Shown: positions 19,960 to 41,657 of the stretch, one piece after another | How positions within the stretch are numbered: the stretch's first letter is position 1 | Layout: every line of letters starts with the position of its first letter | Origin: Bemisia tabaci | Lineage: Eukaryota; Arthropoda; Insecta; Hemiptera; Aleyrodidae | DNA length: 64,000 nt | Assembly (NCBI RefSeq): GCF_918797505.1 | Contig: NC_092802.1 | Coordinates: 19,551,883 to 19,615,882 of the forward strand | Direction of reading: 5' to 3' | Notes under the pieces: model-generated | Database searches by the model: none | What the model saw: the letters and a program-made list of their open reading frames with translations, nothing else | Told to the model about the DNA's origin: nothing | Position numbers and translations under genes: made by a program

Positions 19960-20350
19960 CCTAAAGTCCAACGGCAACGGCTGGCCACTTACTTCGGCTC
20001 TTTAAACTTCATGAATCAATATCCAACAACCGCGGGTCCACCATCCGCGCGAATCCTCCGACCGGAGGACAAACAGCGTATCTCCTCCGAAATACCGGCC
20101 GCAACGCGCACTTTCACAAAGCCCCCTAACGAAGAACCACTCAAGCGCGCGCGGAAAGAGGAAGTCGGAAGACGAACGGACACGCGCCGGAGGAAGCGCC
20201 GGAATGCCTGAGCCCGGTGTCGTTGACGAGCGGTCTCAAAGTGCCCCCCCCCCCCCCCGGGGGGAGCACTCACGTGGTCACTGCGAACGCAGCTCAAGCT
20301 CTTAAAGCTCATTCACGTCCCAGACTGCGAGACGATTCATAAAGCACTGA
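19960..20350 (-). promoter_or_regulatory. CpG-rich patch, possible promoter or first exon
   Basis: An isolated GC- and CpG-rich stretch in AT-rich DNA, open on both strands. On the minus strand an initiator-like tcagtgc (20350-20344) is followed, about 75 bases on, by a consensus donor gtgagt (20272-20267), and the intervening bases also read MSFKSLSCVRSDH from an ATG at 20312. This could be a 5'-UTR or first exon of a downstream minus-strand gene (lipase or the orphan exons). A 15-base C-run follows the donor. The evidence is compositional only. Confidence 0.3.
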
Positions 20351-20522
20351 CGCTAAATGGATTTATTTATGCCAGAAGGAATTATGTCTCGCGCAAGTCC
20401 TATGCACATAATTCCTTTCTACGTCCAAATATGTAACGCTAAACATCCTATTATCGTAACTATTTACTTACACTGAAAAAATGGTATGCTGTTTTAGCAC
20501 CTAGGATGTCAAAAATGTGTCG

Positions 20523-20875
20523 GGTGATCCCAGAGACAAGAGACCCTCCACTGGCCTCCTAGCGACCGGTGGAATGTTTTACTTTCGGGGTTTCAACAAT
20601 TCCTTATGGACAATTATTAGGGAGCAACAGTCATCACCCTAGTTTCGGCCGTTGACTTACCTACATGGTCGATGATGAGCTTCGGATGACGTCATGAGCC
20701 AAACAACTTTCCCAAACGTCGGCCATTTTCGGCTTGTTTGCAAAACGAAACTGCCAACATATTGTAAAACATCAACCATGTAGGTAAGTCAACAGTAGAA
20801 TGCTGAAGTCCCGGAAGTAAAAGCTTCCACCATGGCCAAGATACTAGTGGAGGGTCTCTTGTCTCTGGGTGATCC
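20523..20875. mobile_element. hAT-like MITE with 8-bp target duplication
   Basis: ggtgatcc at 20523-20530 and 20868-20875 flanks inverted ends cagagacaagagaccctcca and tggagggtctcttgtctctg. Inner arms gttgacttacctacatgg and ccatgtaggtaagtcaac pair as well. Eight-base duplications with CAG...CTG ends fit the hAT superfamily. It is non-coding; a fragment of the same family is near 5534. Confidence 0.75.
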
Positions 20876-20987
20876 TAAGGTGCTACCTTGATTGCTCACG
20901 CAGTTAAATTTGCATTCATAGGATGTAAAGTTAACTGCGAGGGCAGTGAAGGGTGTATCTTGGGATCACCAGACACCTTTTGGACAT

Positions 20988-21040
20988 ACGTACGTATAAG
21001 TCGCTTTACAGCACTCCCTCGCGCTTTACGACTCCTAACC
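20988..21040 (-). mobile_element. LINE 3'-terminal relic
   Basis: The stretch acgtacgtataagtcgcttt, then acagcactccctcgcgcttt, is the complement of the 3' end seen at 8530-8565 and 45100-45125 (gtaaagcgact...atgtatg). Only the extreme 3' end is left. Confidence 0.5.
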
Positions 21041-21235
21041 TCCACTGCTCTCTTTCAAACCACAAATCTTGGGGGATTGAGCACCTTAACATTTCCGCTT
21101 CAATCCCTTCCCTCCAACCGTTCATTGGGCGCCTTTTGGACATCCATGGTGCTAAAACAGCATATTATTTTTTTTCAGTGTACTTTTACAAGAGGGCTAC
21201 GCCACCCGACCGCTTTGTGGTGAAACTGAATATAC

Positions 21236-21487
21236 TGCCATGCTAAGGATAAACGCCGTATGAACATTCGAGAGTTGCCAAATTTCCTTCGATAAAATGC
21301 TTATTTTTAAGGAACGCTATTGGTGTTTTTCCTCGATATTTTCAGGAACCTTAGGTGAAATTGCAAATAAAATTATCTGAAAAATTGGAAGGAAAATATT
21401 CACAATTTCATCAGGGAATTTGTGTTTTATCAAAGGAAATTTGGCAACGCCTGAAGGTTCATACGACGTTTTTCCTTAGCACGGCAG
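21236..21487. mobile_element. MITE family A, well-preserved copy
   Basis: Runs from ctgccatgctaaggataaac to ttttccttagcacggcag, about 252 bp, with ggaaatttggcaacgcctga near the right end. It serves as reference for the interrupted copies. Confidence 0.75.
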
Positions 21488-23449
21488 AAGAGGGATGTAC
21501 TCTTAATGTGCTATCTCTTCGTAGAGAAAGTATTGATCGTGAGGATTCTTTTTCCTACGTGAAACAAGAGTGCAGTGAAGCGCACATAGAATTTGAGTGA
21601 TAAAAATGTAAGAGGCAAGATAGGAATATTATAAAAATTTAGGAAATCAAGTAATGTAATAAATAAGGCAGGAAGTTTCCAATAGGCAGAGGTTCTGCGA
21701 AAATTTAGGGCACATACGGAACGAAGACAACAAGAGAATCAGAGGTACCGACTCTGCACCACTGGATAAGTGGTTGCTGTAGACCAGGAAGGCATGTAAA
21801 CAAAAAAGCTGTATACCTATTAAATATGACCACTAGTCGTATTAAAAAAATTAAAAACTCGGAGACTTTTGCTTGAGCTTTTAAAATGTAGCTTTTAAGT
21901 CTGAATTGCAGAGAAGTGCTTCTTCGATGTATGTATGAGAGTGTGAATGAGGTTTCAAAGGAGAAATGACAAAACGATGTAATTAAATGAGTAATATTAT
22001 CCATCTAATTTCTTAAAACAGACTACAATTAAATACGAAATTTAAAAATATAGCATTAAAATAAAGTAAAAGTGGAAAACTGCAACGTCGCAAACGACTC
22101 TCCTCACCACAAAGAAAACTCATAAGAAGGCACTTTTAAGTGAGAAAAAGAGGAGAAAATTTAATAATAATAAACAGAAATAGATTACGAGAGTATGAGG
22201 GTAAATAGCAAAACAGGAGGAGAATATCAAAGAAGAGTGGGACTGTAGAAATATTTCCTCTTTGTATTACTAAACTTTCCTATTTGCATTGCTCGACTCG
22301 ACTTTTACCGCAGTCGGAGTATTTCAACTACTTGTGTAGAACAATTATCACCTCTAGGTTTTTTGCTCTTTTACCCTTTCGGGTGGTCCCTTCAAAGTTT
22401 TGAGCGTTCCCAAAAGTTGTTTTCTTTGACCTAGCATACTCGCAAAATGTCAAGTCTCATTCTCAATTTGCTCAAAAGTAACGTCAAATTCAAAGCTGCT
22501 AAAATCTCTATATTCATAACTCCAAAATCACTGATGACCTAAAACTTTGCATGAATGAGATAGGATTTTTGTCTCATCCATTAAATAGAAAATTCGGATA
22601 GGCGGAAAAGCTAGAAAAACTACAATTACCAAAGGTAAAATTGTTCAAAAGGACTTTATAGTTTGATTATCTAAATCATAACATTTGATTAAAGATTCAA
22701 ATGTCAAGTAAACCATTATGAACACAACAAACACCAAAATTAATAAAATAATCAAAAACGAAAAATCGTAATAAAAGAAATGTTATTTGTTCTATTGTAA
22801 AACTAGCACTATTTTGAAATCTTACATTACTCCACACCACACTCTTATTTCTAAAGAAGAATTGAAACCTTTTTTATGAATCTTAAATTCACTACAAAAT
22901 ATATATTCTTCTATATCTACCTTATTTATAATTTGTTTTATTAATATATTTTATAATCCATATAATGCATTCAAATATTCACTTAGTTAAATCTAGGTTT
23001 AACCGCAACTGCTGGCACCTAATTAGTTGGAATTCAAATAAATTCTTTTAGTAGATTGCTCTGGTTTTTAAATTCTAAATGTTAAACCTTCATATTAGTT
23101 AAATTTAAATTTATATACATTTAATACAATTACTAACTTTTAAACTAAACTAAAATGCATGTTTAAAAGTTATATAAAAATATCAATATCTATCAATTTA
23201 TTTTATGGTGGTGCGGGACTCTGTGATCATCCTGTATGGATGAATAAATGATACGCGTTCTCTGAACCACGCTTAGGGCTTCGTGCCGGGATTTTTAACA
23301 GTGCATGCAGGAAACGAATTGAAATTCGCACAAAACTCCGCACAGCCTTTTTCGTGTAAGAAATTGAATTTCCCGATTAAATTTGGCAACTAATATGCCT
23401 AGGTTGCTTTCTCGTACTTAACGCGGTCCGTTTGGAAACGTAAATAGGA
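21488..23449. other. AT-rich stretch, includes probable 3'-UTR of RING gene
   Basis: No exon was found. Around 22370-22450 gggtggtcccttcaaa and gttgttttctttgacctag recur at 53700-53765, a two-copy unnamed repeat. 23285-23305 (gggatttttaacagtg) matches the right end of the element at 33495-33941. Bases left of 23450 would be the 3'-UTR of the RING gene. Confidence 0.45.
23197..23202 (-). terminator. Possible polyadenylation signal for RING gene
   Basis: tttatt here reads AATAAA on the minus strand, about 250 bases after the RING-gene stop codon. AT-rich surroundings make chance occurrence likely. Confidence 0.25.
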
Positions 23450-32948
<9,499 letters not shown>

Positions 32949-32970
32949 CTATATTATTGCACAATGAGAA

Positions 32971-33483
32971 AAGAAATTAAACAAGCGGGAAAGTTCTAAT
33001 ACTGTCGTATTAGAAAAGCGCTCAGGTGTTAGTAAATGTATTTAATGAAGAAAGGACGTATAAACTCTGTCGACTTGGCTGGGAAATGGAAATAAAACAT
33101 CAGTTGATAGCAAACAAAGGTTACCAAGGAAACCGTAAACGCGTATTTTTGTTTCCCGAAAATGAGCTCACCGTTGAGCTCATCAGGCGCGTTTTTTGTA
33201 GGCTTCATTTGAGTTCAACGATCAATTTCGATAATAATTACTCTACCGCTAAGAAATTGTCTTATAGACAAACGATCGAAACTACCTGCGCATTACGTTA
33301 AAAGCATAAAATACAGTTTTCACAGCTTTATTTATTTTAAAAATGGACCCCCCCCCCCCCAAAAAAAAAAGCGTACACATCGATGAGCTGGTGCGCCATT
33401 TAAACGCATTAGCACTAGTATACTAGTGCTCAGAGGCAAGTCGAAATCAAAAAGCGCTGCCTATCGGCTGAGCGCTTAATACG
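32971..33483 (+). repeat. Young ~0.5-kb repeat with a 91-codon open frame, copy 1
   Basis: Begins aacaagcgggaaagtt and ends gctgagcgcttaata. It contains an open stretch of 91 codons (33026-33301; LVNVFNEERTYKL, NKGYQGNRKRVFLFPENELT, IETTCALR), a C-run then A-run at 33349-33370, and the 20-bp palindrome agcactagtatactagtgct (33411-33430). The frame has no in-frame ATG at its start (first Met 18 codons in). Copies 2 and 3 are at 54284-54783 and 55268-55660. Function unknown. Confidence 0.75.
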
Positions 33484-33494
33484 AGGGTCATCCA

Positions 33495-33836
33495 CACTGT
33501 TAAAAATCCCGGCGCGAAATTCACGCTTACTCAGTTGCTATTTTGACCACCTGTTGCTCTGAGTGCATGGATCCGGCGCGAAATAAGCTCGGCGCGAATT
33601 TCGCGCTCTGGCCGGAGTGAAAATCTGACAGGCAAACGAAAAACGGAACTGCCGCAGCATGAATTCGAACTCGAGTCGCGGCAGTGATAGACGAGTGCGC
33701 TGCCACTCTGCCATTCGGCGCTCGTACCAGGATGCCCTGAATTCACGCTACTTGAGGTACCTCAACTAATTCGTCCGTCGTTGGTGATATTTACGCTCTG
33801 ATCTATTCACTCAGAGTGCGGCGCGAAATTCGCGCT

Positions 33837-33896
<60 letters not shown>

Positions 33897-33941
33897 CACG
33901 CCGGCTATTCACTCAGAGTAAATCCTTCATTTTTAACAGTG
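33495..33941. mobile_element. Inverted-repeat element carrying a tRNA-like segment and a 55-bp T-run
   Basis: Ends cactgttaaaaat and atttttaacagtg, with gcgcgaaattcacgct / gcgcgaaattcgcgct words inside. On the minus strand 33735-33655 reads like a tRNA 5' part (gaatggcagagtggcagcgc as box A, cgagttcgaattc as box B). T-run 33842-33896. Related ends occur at 23285-23305 and 41117. Confidence 0.65.
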
Positions 33942-33980
33942 CAGGAAGTAAGAATCCATAAATTTTTCTCGATGACTATT

Positions 33981-34227
33981 CTGCCGTGCTAAGGGAAAAC
34001 GCCGTATGAACCCTCAGACGTTGCCATATTTCCTTTGATAAAAATCAAATTTAGTGGGAAAATCTTGAATAATTTACCTCACATTTTTCAGACAATTTTT
34101 TTCGCAATTTAATCTGAAATGTATGAAAATTTCAAGGGAAAATGTGCGCAACTTTTCTAAAAAATACAGGTTGCACCCAGAGAAATCTGGCAACTTTCGA
34201 ATGTTCATACGGCGCTCTTCCTTAGTA
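33981..34227. mobile_element. MITE family A copy
   Basis: ctgccgtgctaagggaaaac ... gttcatacggcgctcttcct; the right tip is damaged. Confidence 0.7.
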
Positions 34228-34433
34228 GGAAAAACAACTTAATCGGCCCGAAACACTGTGAGACTCAGAGTGTCTATCTTTTAATTTCCTTGTTTTGCCG
34301 GTTGAAAATGCGGGTGTGATCCCTGCGAAACATCCCGGGTTTCTTATTTTATTTATATGTTTCTTTTTATTATTTGCGGCCTTAGTCCCGTTTTAAGTTG
34401 TCTCTTCCTTAGCAGGGCAGTATTTAGGGTAGA

Positions 34434-34640
34434 AATAACCAATTTGACGGTGTAAGTCGGCAATCACATAACTCTGTTTGCGATGTCGCGTCGCAGACTC
34501 CCTGTCATACTTCATTTTTTAAACGGAAAACTACTCAACGACAATTCTTTGAGATTGCCGTGAAATTTTTTACCGTGGTATGGCATACATACCGTAGTAT
34601 GGCATACATACCGTAGTATGGCACGAGATACCTTAGTGTG
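34434..34640. repeat. Family J half-copy followed by a short tandem repeat
   Basis: 34440-34565 matches one half of family J (ctgtcatacttcattttttaaa). Then catacataccgtagtatggc repeats about three times with a 21-bp period (34571-34640). Confidence 0.6.
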
Positions 34641-35112
34641 GTTCACAGACCGAGAATCATTAGTCCATTGACGAAAATTAGTGGTGTTCCATAATATGAA
34701 CCACTAATTGGTTTATAAAGCTTAAGATTTTTCTCCTTGTAGTAAATGAATGATTTTCAGTTTGAAAATATGGATATCGAGATTTTCCAGCAGGTTTCGA
34801 AAATCTCAGGGTATAACTCCAAAAAGACTAAAAAATCATTCGTAGCTCTCCCGACTTTCACTGCTAGTCGCAATCCCGTCCTAGATTTCCAGTATGAGTT
34901 AAAATGCGACCTCAGAAGCATAGAATGACAACTTGAACTACAAAAATTGGTGACTGGAATCTACAATGAACTTGACCAACTCACCTGAAAGCGCACCTGA
35001 AGCTGCACGTGATAATTGACTGATTGGTTCAACCGCCCTTCTAAGGCTTCGTTGGAGGCTCTTTCTGGTCTCGCTGGCCCTGTAAATTTTTCGGTTCCAT
35101 TAATAATCGTCA
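34641..35112. other. No gene recognised
   Basis: A frame of about 60 codons at 34746-34928 has no motif or splice context. Confidence 0.35.
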
Positions 35113-35722
35113 TTGAATGGGTCACTAAACCTTGTTTATTTTATTGAATATTCTGAAAGTACAATGTGAGTAGATAACGAGGTTGATTTTTCTGCATTTT
35201 TATGGAGCCGAAATCGCGGAGAAACCCGCTTTTGAAGAATCTAAAAACTGCAAGACATTTCAAACGCACCCGAATGGCGGGAAACTGACGGTGTTGATGT
35301 ACTGCGGTAGGCATATCGCAGTCTCCTCTCATTTTTCCTCTGATGTTTGTTAAAATAAAACGTATTTCGATGTGGAATTGTTACTTGTTTATTACAGCTA
35401 ACATATGAATGAAATTCAAGTCTTGAATTCAAAAGATATAATATCGACTTTAGTATTGTTTTCATATACGAAGAGTAGATAGACACTTGACGGAAGTCGT
35501 GGAAACCCGTGCCCGCTTCTGATTGGTGCCGAGTGACATCATTCGGCGCGGCGCGAAACCGGGGCGTTTTAAATTTGCGTATGAGTTGAGCGATTTGAAC
35601 TGCGCATTTCTCGGTTATTGAATTACTTGTTCGCGTTTTTAATGTGTGCATCGTGTTCTACGCGTCCTTCAGAAAACCATATTCGCAAGCAAAATTCGTT
35701 CATGGTTTAGTGACCCATTCAA
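35113..35722. repeat. Inverted-ended element, ttgaatgggtcactaaacc
   Basis: Ends ttgaatgggtcactaaacc and ggtttagtgacccattcaa are exact inverses; 610 bp. The interior is open for about 130 codons on the minus strand (35651-35241) but without a recognisable product. The next element shares the aatgggtca tip. Confidence 0.7.
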
Positions 35723-35770
35723 GTCGGTGTTCGGAATATAGTCGAGGCTATCTTCAACTGAGGAGAACCG

Positions 35771-36441
35771 AATGGGTCAGTTTTGCTGGTCACAGAATCG
35801 TATTTTGATGCTTGATTCTTGTCAAGCATCAAAAAAAGACGCAGGGGTTAAGTCCCAACTGTTGGATGATATGAACATTCTCAATTAATAAAATTGTGGT
35901 AGTATCCCGATAAATTAGGCTACTAACCCAAATCTTGCGGCACTACCCCAAGTTGAGTTGCGGTGCTACCAAAATTAATTGGAAACGTCCATATCATCCA
36001 ACAAATTTGGTTAGTAGAACTATTTTAGGGGATAACCCCTGACACTTTTTTTTCGTGGTAGATTTGCTAAAAATAATACGATCCATCCAAACAGCATCTC
36101 TCGACCACGTTCAATATTAACCAACAACAGTTAAAGATTGTCTGATGAGAAGATTTTTGAAGTGCGAATCCGTCTGTTTCTTGAGTTTGTTTACGTTTAT
36201 GTCGCGTTGAAGTTTCGCGTTGCGCCCTCTGCATCAGCGATCAAACAAAAGAGGGAGAAAGCAAGGGTGCCACTACTGCAGTACTTGGATGACGTCAAAA
36301 ACCTGACTTTTCAAAGCGCGATCGCTCTGTTAATATTGAACGTAGAGAGTTGCTGTTTGGACTGATCTTATTTTTTCTAGTTAATCTGCAAGAATCAAGC
36401 GTCAAATCAGCAGGTTTTGTGACCAGCGTAACTGACCCATT
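35771..36441. repeat. Inverted-ended element, aatgggtcagttttgctgg
   Basis: Left aatgggtcagttttgctggt...tgatgcttgattctt pairs with right agaatcaagcgtcaaatcag...ccagcgtaactgacccatt. Inner gtccaaacagca/tgctgtttggac arms also pair. The short frame at 36138-36365 lies in the loop. Confidence 0.65.
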
Positions 36442-36561
36442 GAACCAAGGGGCGATATGGTCTCCTCGTTAAGAATGAGTGACGAAATTATGTGAAGTCT
36501 CTACTTGAGAAAATGATCACTTTATAAACGACAAACGAAAGGAGATACATGAGACGAGTAA

Positions 36562-37115
36562 AATGGACCACTAGACAAGGTACGAATTTCAGCATTCTGA
36601 TACATGTTTCCTAACCGAAATTTCACGTAGAACACGATACGCACAACGAAAATTACCAAAATTAACTCCTTACGAAGATATTTAATGATTCTTGATGCGT
36701 GAATTGAAACCACCCGCTCATGAAAACTCAATGCTCTACGTGATTCACATCGCGCGCTAAACGTTATCATGACAGTCTCTGCGATATAAAAATCTGGCAA
36801 CCTCAATCTTGACGCATTGGCTCAGCTGTAGCAAATTGCTTATAGTTTGAAAGATACATGGCGGGAAATGAACATTGCTCGATTAAGAAGCTTGCTGAAA
36901 CCATTGTAGTGCGCGATTTGACTCACGTAGGGCTTTGAGTTTCTTGTGAGCGGGCAGTTCAAATTCCTCGTAACTGATGTGAAATAAAAACGTTAATATC
37001 TTCGCTAAGTGTTGGTTTCAGTAACTTTTGTTGCGCGAATCGTGTTCTACGTGAAATTTTGGACCAGAAACATGTATTAGAATGCTTAAATTCGTACCCT
37101 GTCTAGTGGTCCATT
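36562..37115. mobile_element. MITE family D, copy 2
   Basis: aatggaccactagacaaggt ... ccctgtctagtggtccatt. Interior gaacattgctcgattaagaa and gcgatatgtgaa-type blocks are shared with 4189-4747, partly in inverse orientation, as expected for a palindromic element. Confidence 0.75.
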
Positions 37116-37132
37116 CCGGTATGTTGAACGAT

Positions 37133-37335
37133 GTATTCCTATTTTTCTGGTGGGCGGCAGAGACGAGGCGTTAATGATCGACTATCGATATTTACGTATT
37201 TGTAGCTATGGTAAAGAATCGATTATTAAGGTTTTCGTTGCGAACACCTTGTTTATCGATTCTTTACAATGGGTTTAAATGTCAGATGTGTATGTACATA
37301 TCAGCCGCTTTTACGGCGCGCTAGGGCGATCTGCG
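37133..37335. repeat. hAT MITE fragment and LINE 3' relic
   Basis: 37155-37270 (taaagaatcgattattaagg, ttatcgattctttacaatgg) is part of the hAT MITE of 25738. 37290-37335 (cagccgcttttacggcgcgc, tagggcgatctgcgacac) is the complement of the LINE 3' end. Confidence 0.5.
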
Positions 37336-38890
37336 ACACAAAGCCGCTTTCTGCTGACTTCAACTGGTCAAGGGCATAGAGAAAAAATGGAAGGTGATAG
37401 AAAGATAACTTTAGCGGCCTTGTGACATTTTTGGGTTCAGCTTTCCTCTTAAATACCTCCGAAACTGTGAATCTATTCAGATAACCTCGCACTACTAAAT
37501 GACTAAATGTACTCAAGTTTTAAAAGTCTATCGTAAATATTACCAAAAATCGCTTAGTACCAAACGTCAAAAATGATCAACGACTCTCGGGTCAACCTAG
37601 TCACATTATTCGCTACAAATCTCTAACTAATAATCACCATTTCTTCTTCATCGAGGGTCCGAGGGTGAGATGTGTTTAAAATATTGTCAAGAATATCGAT
37701 ATTTCAAATTATAAATGTCCAATTCTGCTATCTATATTGCCCTTTTTCGAAATGAGGTTATTTTATATTGTTGGTAGGTTGATAACAAATGATAAAAAGA
37801 GTACATACAGTTTGATGTTTGGTACCCACCAACCAACTATTTGATCCTAGTATGCGATTCACCCATCAGACACATAGTATATGAATTACCTTGTATGTGA
37901 TTTATACTAACTCGTTTTTTATTTCTTTGTTCGTAAAATTATAATGTAGCTCAATTTTCTTTAAATTTATGTATACATATTCTTTTTTTGATTCTCTTTT
38001 CAAGAGATCTCTATGATCATTCTGTCCTTTCAAGGATGGACACATTTTCCTATAAAATTTGGCATCAAGTGACGTCTCTTGGTTCTCTCTCTTGAAGTGC
38101 TGTTAGTATTCACATTTTTCGGGTCTTTGGCAAAAAAAAAACACATATCAGTGAAAGCCCCCCCCCCCCTCCACAAGACGCTCCCGTGACGCAGGTTATG
38201 ATCCTCTAATGCGTAAGACCCGAATGCAGTGTCAGAAACTCACCTTTGAGTTTCAGGAGCATTGTGGCCCATCAAGCTCGATTTTTAGGGGCCAGTCAAG
38301 ATTTTTTAGGGGCCAGATTGATTTTTTGCCTACATATCACGACGCATTTGGTGAAAAGTTAGACTCAAGATGTTGTAGGTGCAGAAATAGTAGCTGTGAC
38401 TTGAGGAGGAGAAAAGCTCCAAAAATCACCAAACAGAAAAATTAGGATTTTTTTTTTTTTTTGGGGGGGGGGGGGATTTTTAGGGGCCACGATGAGCCTT
38501 CATTTTTTAGGCGTCATGGCCGATTTTTCGGGCGTATTTGGCGCGTTGGCGCGTTGGCGCCTGTGAGTTTCGAACACTGCCCGAATGGTACTCGTATACC
38601 ACTCCCCTCCACCTAGACCGTAACGGCGTAACGTGTGTTCGAATAATTCCTGATATAATAATAAATAAATAGTCACTAGATTACGGGACTACTCCGTCGT
38701 AACAGGGAAAAACGTCGTGAGGATACTTGTATGTTGTTGAAGTTTTCTCAACAAAGTACATACAATCCCGGAAAAATTGGTAGCAGACTCCAAATCGAAA
38801 TTCTCAGACCCTCTAAAAATAAATTAATAAAAAGAAGATTTCTTACAACTATTATGCTGCCATTTTTTGTTACTTTTACATACATATAGG
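37336..38890. other. No gene recognised
   Basis: AT-rich. Homopolymers at 38160-38170 (C) and 38447-38475 (T then G). No supported exon, tRNA or inverted repeat. Confidence 0.35.
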
Positions 38891-39193
38891 TTACATTCAG
38901 CCCTGGATAGATGATCGAATTCCGAACCAATTCCGATTAAAGTAGACATGCTGATGACTGGTGGTCACCATCTACCATCAAATTTTGACGGGCCGCACTT
39001 AGTTTGTCCAAAGTAAGATCAGCACGGAGTGCCACCATTCAGCATTTCCTGCCACAGGAAACATTTCTGCCAAGTTTTCATTTTAAAATGAAGCAAATCA
39101 ATGAGTTTAAGACTGATGACTCCCGACACTTTGATGCTACTTTGATCGGAATTGGTTCGGGAAGTCGATCGTCTATCCAGGGCTTTCAGTTAA
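38891..39193. mobile_element. Inverted-repeat element, ~303 bp
   Basis: ttacattcagccctggatag...ccgaaccaattccgat pairs with atcggaattggttcggg...ctatccagggctttcagttaa. Terminal repeats are about 48 bp. Non-coding. Confidence 0.75.
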
Positions 39194-40386
39194 GCCATGC
39201 ATGAAGATAGATGCATGAGGTGAAACACAAACCAACACAACTTTGGTGTTGATTTTGGTGCAGATCACGGTGAATTTAGCGTGGAAAACAATGGAGAGAC
39301 CGGGAAAAAGCATTCCTCCGATTGCGACGCTCGTATTTACCACTCATTTTTTATAAAATTTCTTTAAGGAAACCAGCAGGCGTTTTCTCTTGAAATTATC
39401 AACCGAAGGCTACAGTTATTTTGTGTTTTACTTCCCGTATAACACAATATTTGTGTTGAAATTTCTCTCCTGTGCACCTCTCAGAGTCAATATCTATTTC
39501 GAATAGGAATGAGCTGATTTCGGATTTCTTGGCATCTGTGTGGAGTACCTTTCTTCGTAATATCTGAGTTTGATGGAATAATTTCAAAATTTTGACCTCA
39601 ACTTATAAAGTCAGAATCCCCCAGTCATCTTCCTCTGCGGTCTAGGGGGCTTAAAATGTGGGGGGTAAAATGTTGAGTAATTGTTGTTGCGATTCGCTAT
39701 TCATCCTCGAGTTAGTCCCTTACTTTATTTTTTGAATCATTCACCTTCTCTACATAGAAATGAGATTGCCCCTACTTTATCCGATCTAAAATAACTGACA
39801 AAAAAAAGCCTGGCACAAGTGCTCTGGGAAACCCTGTAAAGACCTAATTAAAATGAGAGAGGGGGAAAAGAAGGGGATTGAAAAAATGCATTTCATGTTA
39901 AAACTGTCATGCAGGTATGACGCGAAATTTTTATTTTGCTAACAGCCGATATGACATTTTGATATGCGAAGTACGGAATATTTCATCGTAACGGCCTGAA
40001 TTTCATCGCAAAATGTTCAAGTGCCTGTACGTGATCTAGACACATGTGTTCGCGGAAAAATACTGTTCCATGACGCACGACTTTTTTAGGAGCTGTATTT
40101 ACTCTGAGAGACACTCTCATTCACTATTTTCCATTCGCAATCCACGTTGCTGTATCGTTTTTAAAGCGGGAAGCTGAAAAAAAAACCGCAAATTTCCTAG
40201 GCAGATTGCGAAGTTAGGGGTGTACTTCAGACTTACGCAATGCACATATCGTGATTTTAAAGCCATATTCTATACCATGTAACAAGCATTGAAATTGTTT
40301 CAGCTGAAGTTTGCAATAGACCCATTGAGAAAAAAACCTCCATTTTCAAAGTCAGGACCCATTTTTGGCCCCCAAAGTGAGCCAGG
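39194..40386. other. No gene recognised
   Basis: AT-rich. 40150-40180 (gtttttaaagcgggaagct) matches an end of the 5766-6114 element. Confidence 0.35.
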
Positions 40387-40629
40387 TGCACAGTAGATCG
40401 AGTCAATAGGAGAGGTCGGACAAAATTTGGAGACTCTGAAAGCTTATAAATCCGTTTATACAAAACTCTGCGAGTTTCTCAAAGTGGTTCCATCGGTTTC
40501 CTCGTAAAATTTTCTTCTAAAAACACCACTTAATAGTTAAAATTTGACGAGATAAACATCAAAACTTGCAGCTTTAGTAAAACATGTCATGTCCGACCTT
40601 TCTGATCGACTCGATAATGTACTGTGAGG
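40387..40629. mobile_element. MITE family G copy
   Basis: tgcacagtagatcgagtcaa ... tcgactcgataatgtactgtg; interior gtttcctcgtaaaattttct as in 11345-11587. Confidence 0.72.
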
Positions 40630-40813
40630 CGGGTAGTCGAGTGGATTCCCGGATGGTAAAAATCGTATTCATTGGGGTCAATTCCCTGTTCGTCCCCGCG
40701 ATCCACGACATCGTTCACCCTAAAATAACCCTGATAAATCCGGCACGGGCGGTCAAGGACACCTCGTGCATGATCCTCAAGAGGTCACTCAGTGCTTCGA
40801 TGAAGTTGGTCAT

Positions 40814-41633
40814 CACTGGAAAAGAAGTAGCTTGAAACAAATCAAAATCAGCTTGAAGCAAGCTGGAAAAAATCTTGAATTTGCCGCCAAGAAACGTATA
40901 GCTTGAAATAAGCATGGCCGTGCTGCTTGAAATTAGCCACCCGGCGGAATCTTAATTATTTTTCGTTTAATGCTCGGATCCAATACTAAATACTGAAAGT
41001 TCTATTCATTTTTCATGAAATTCCGTAACGTAGGGATAAAACATTACTGATTCTTCGACATGGATCATGTTGAAGTCGTCGTGCATTGCCGCGGTTTTTG
41101 TTCTCGGTTTGCAGCACTGTTAAAATGCGCGGCTTTTAGAGATCTCCTGCAGCACTGTTAAAATGCGCGGCTTTTAGAGATCTCCTGGAATGACTTGAGA
41201 ATGTGGGAATGTATAACTTAATGTCCGTGTCGAAAATGAAGGCGGAGTGGTTACAATCCAATGGAAACTTAATTCAAAAAGTTGGCTGCAAACTTAATTT
41301 AAGTCTAATTTTTTCAGCTATTTCCAAGATTCGCGTCATGCTTGAAACCCGGATTCTTGAATCGAGTATACAGTATCTTGAATCAAGAAACAACTTCTTA
41401 GAATTAGCAGCCATGGTGGCTTGATGTAAGACTCAGGAGGTTTGACTCAAGATTTTTGTGCTGCATAAATCAAGCTAGCAGGTGATCCAAGCTATAAGGT
41501 AGCTGCAATTAAGAATCTCGAATCTTGAATTTAGCAATAAATTGCTTGTTTCAAGATAAAAATTCTTGAATCAATCTGATTTTTTTTCAAGATTCCAAGA
41601 CGGCTTGACCGTAGCAGACTTTTTTTTCCAGTG
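40814..41633. mobile_element. Inverted-ended element of the cactgg / cttgaa family
   Basis: Starts cactggaaaagaagtagctt and ends gacttttttttccagtg; full of cttgaa / ttcaag words. Contains a direct duplication at 41111-41148 and 41149-41186 (38 bp, gcagcactgttaaaatgcgc onward). Confidence 0.65.
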
Positions 41634-41657
41634 AGATCTCTGGAGGTTATTTTAATA

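Larger units (their letters stand above)
20471..21180. mobile_element. Composite inverted-repeat element, nested insertions
   Basis: Outer ends cactgaaaaaatgg and ttttttttcagtg, with atgctgttttagcacc / ggtgctaaaacagcat just inside, are inverted. Inside are the hAT-like element 20531-20867 and a LINE 3' relic near 20990-21035, so the original element was much shorter. Confidence 0.65.

Noticed and set aside
20016..20312. Open frames of ~95 codons on both strands in the CpG patch
   Set aside because: GC-rich sequence lacks stops by composition; neither translation resembles a protein family.
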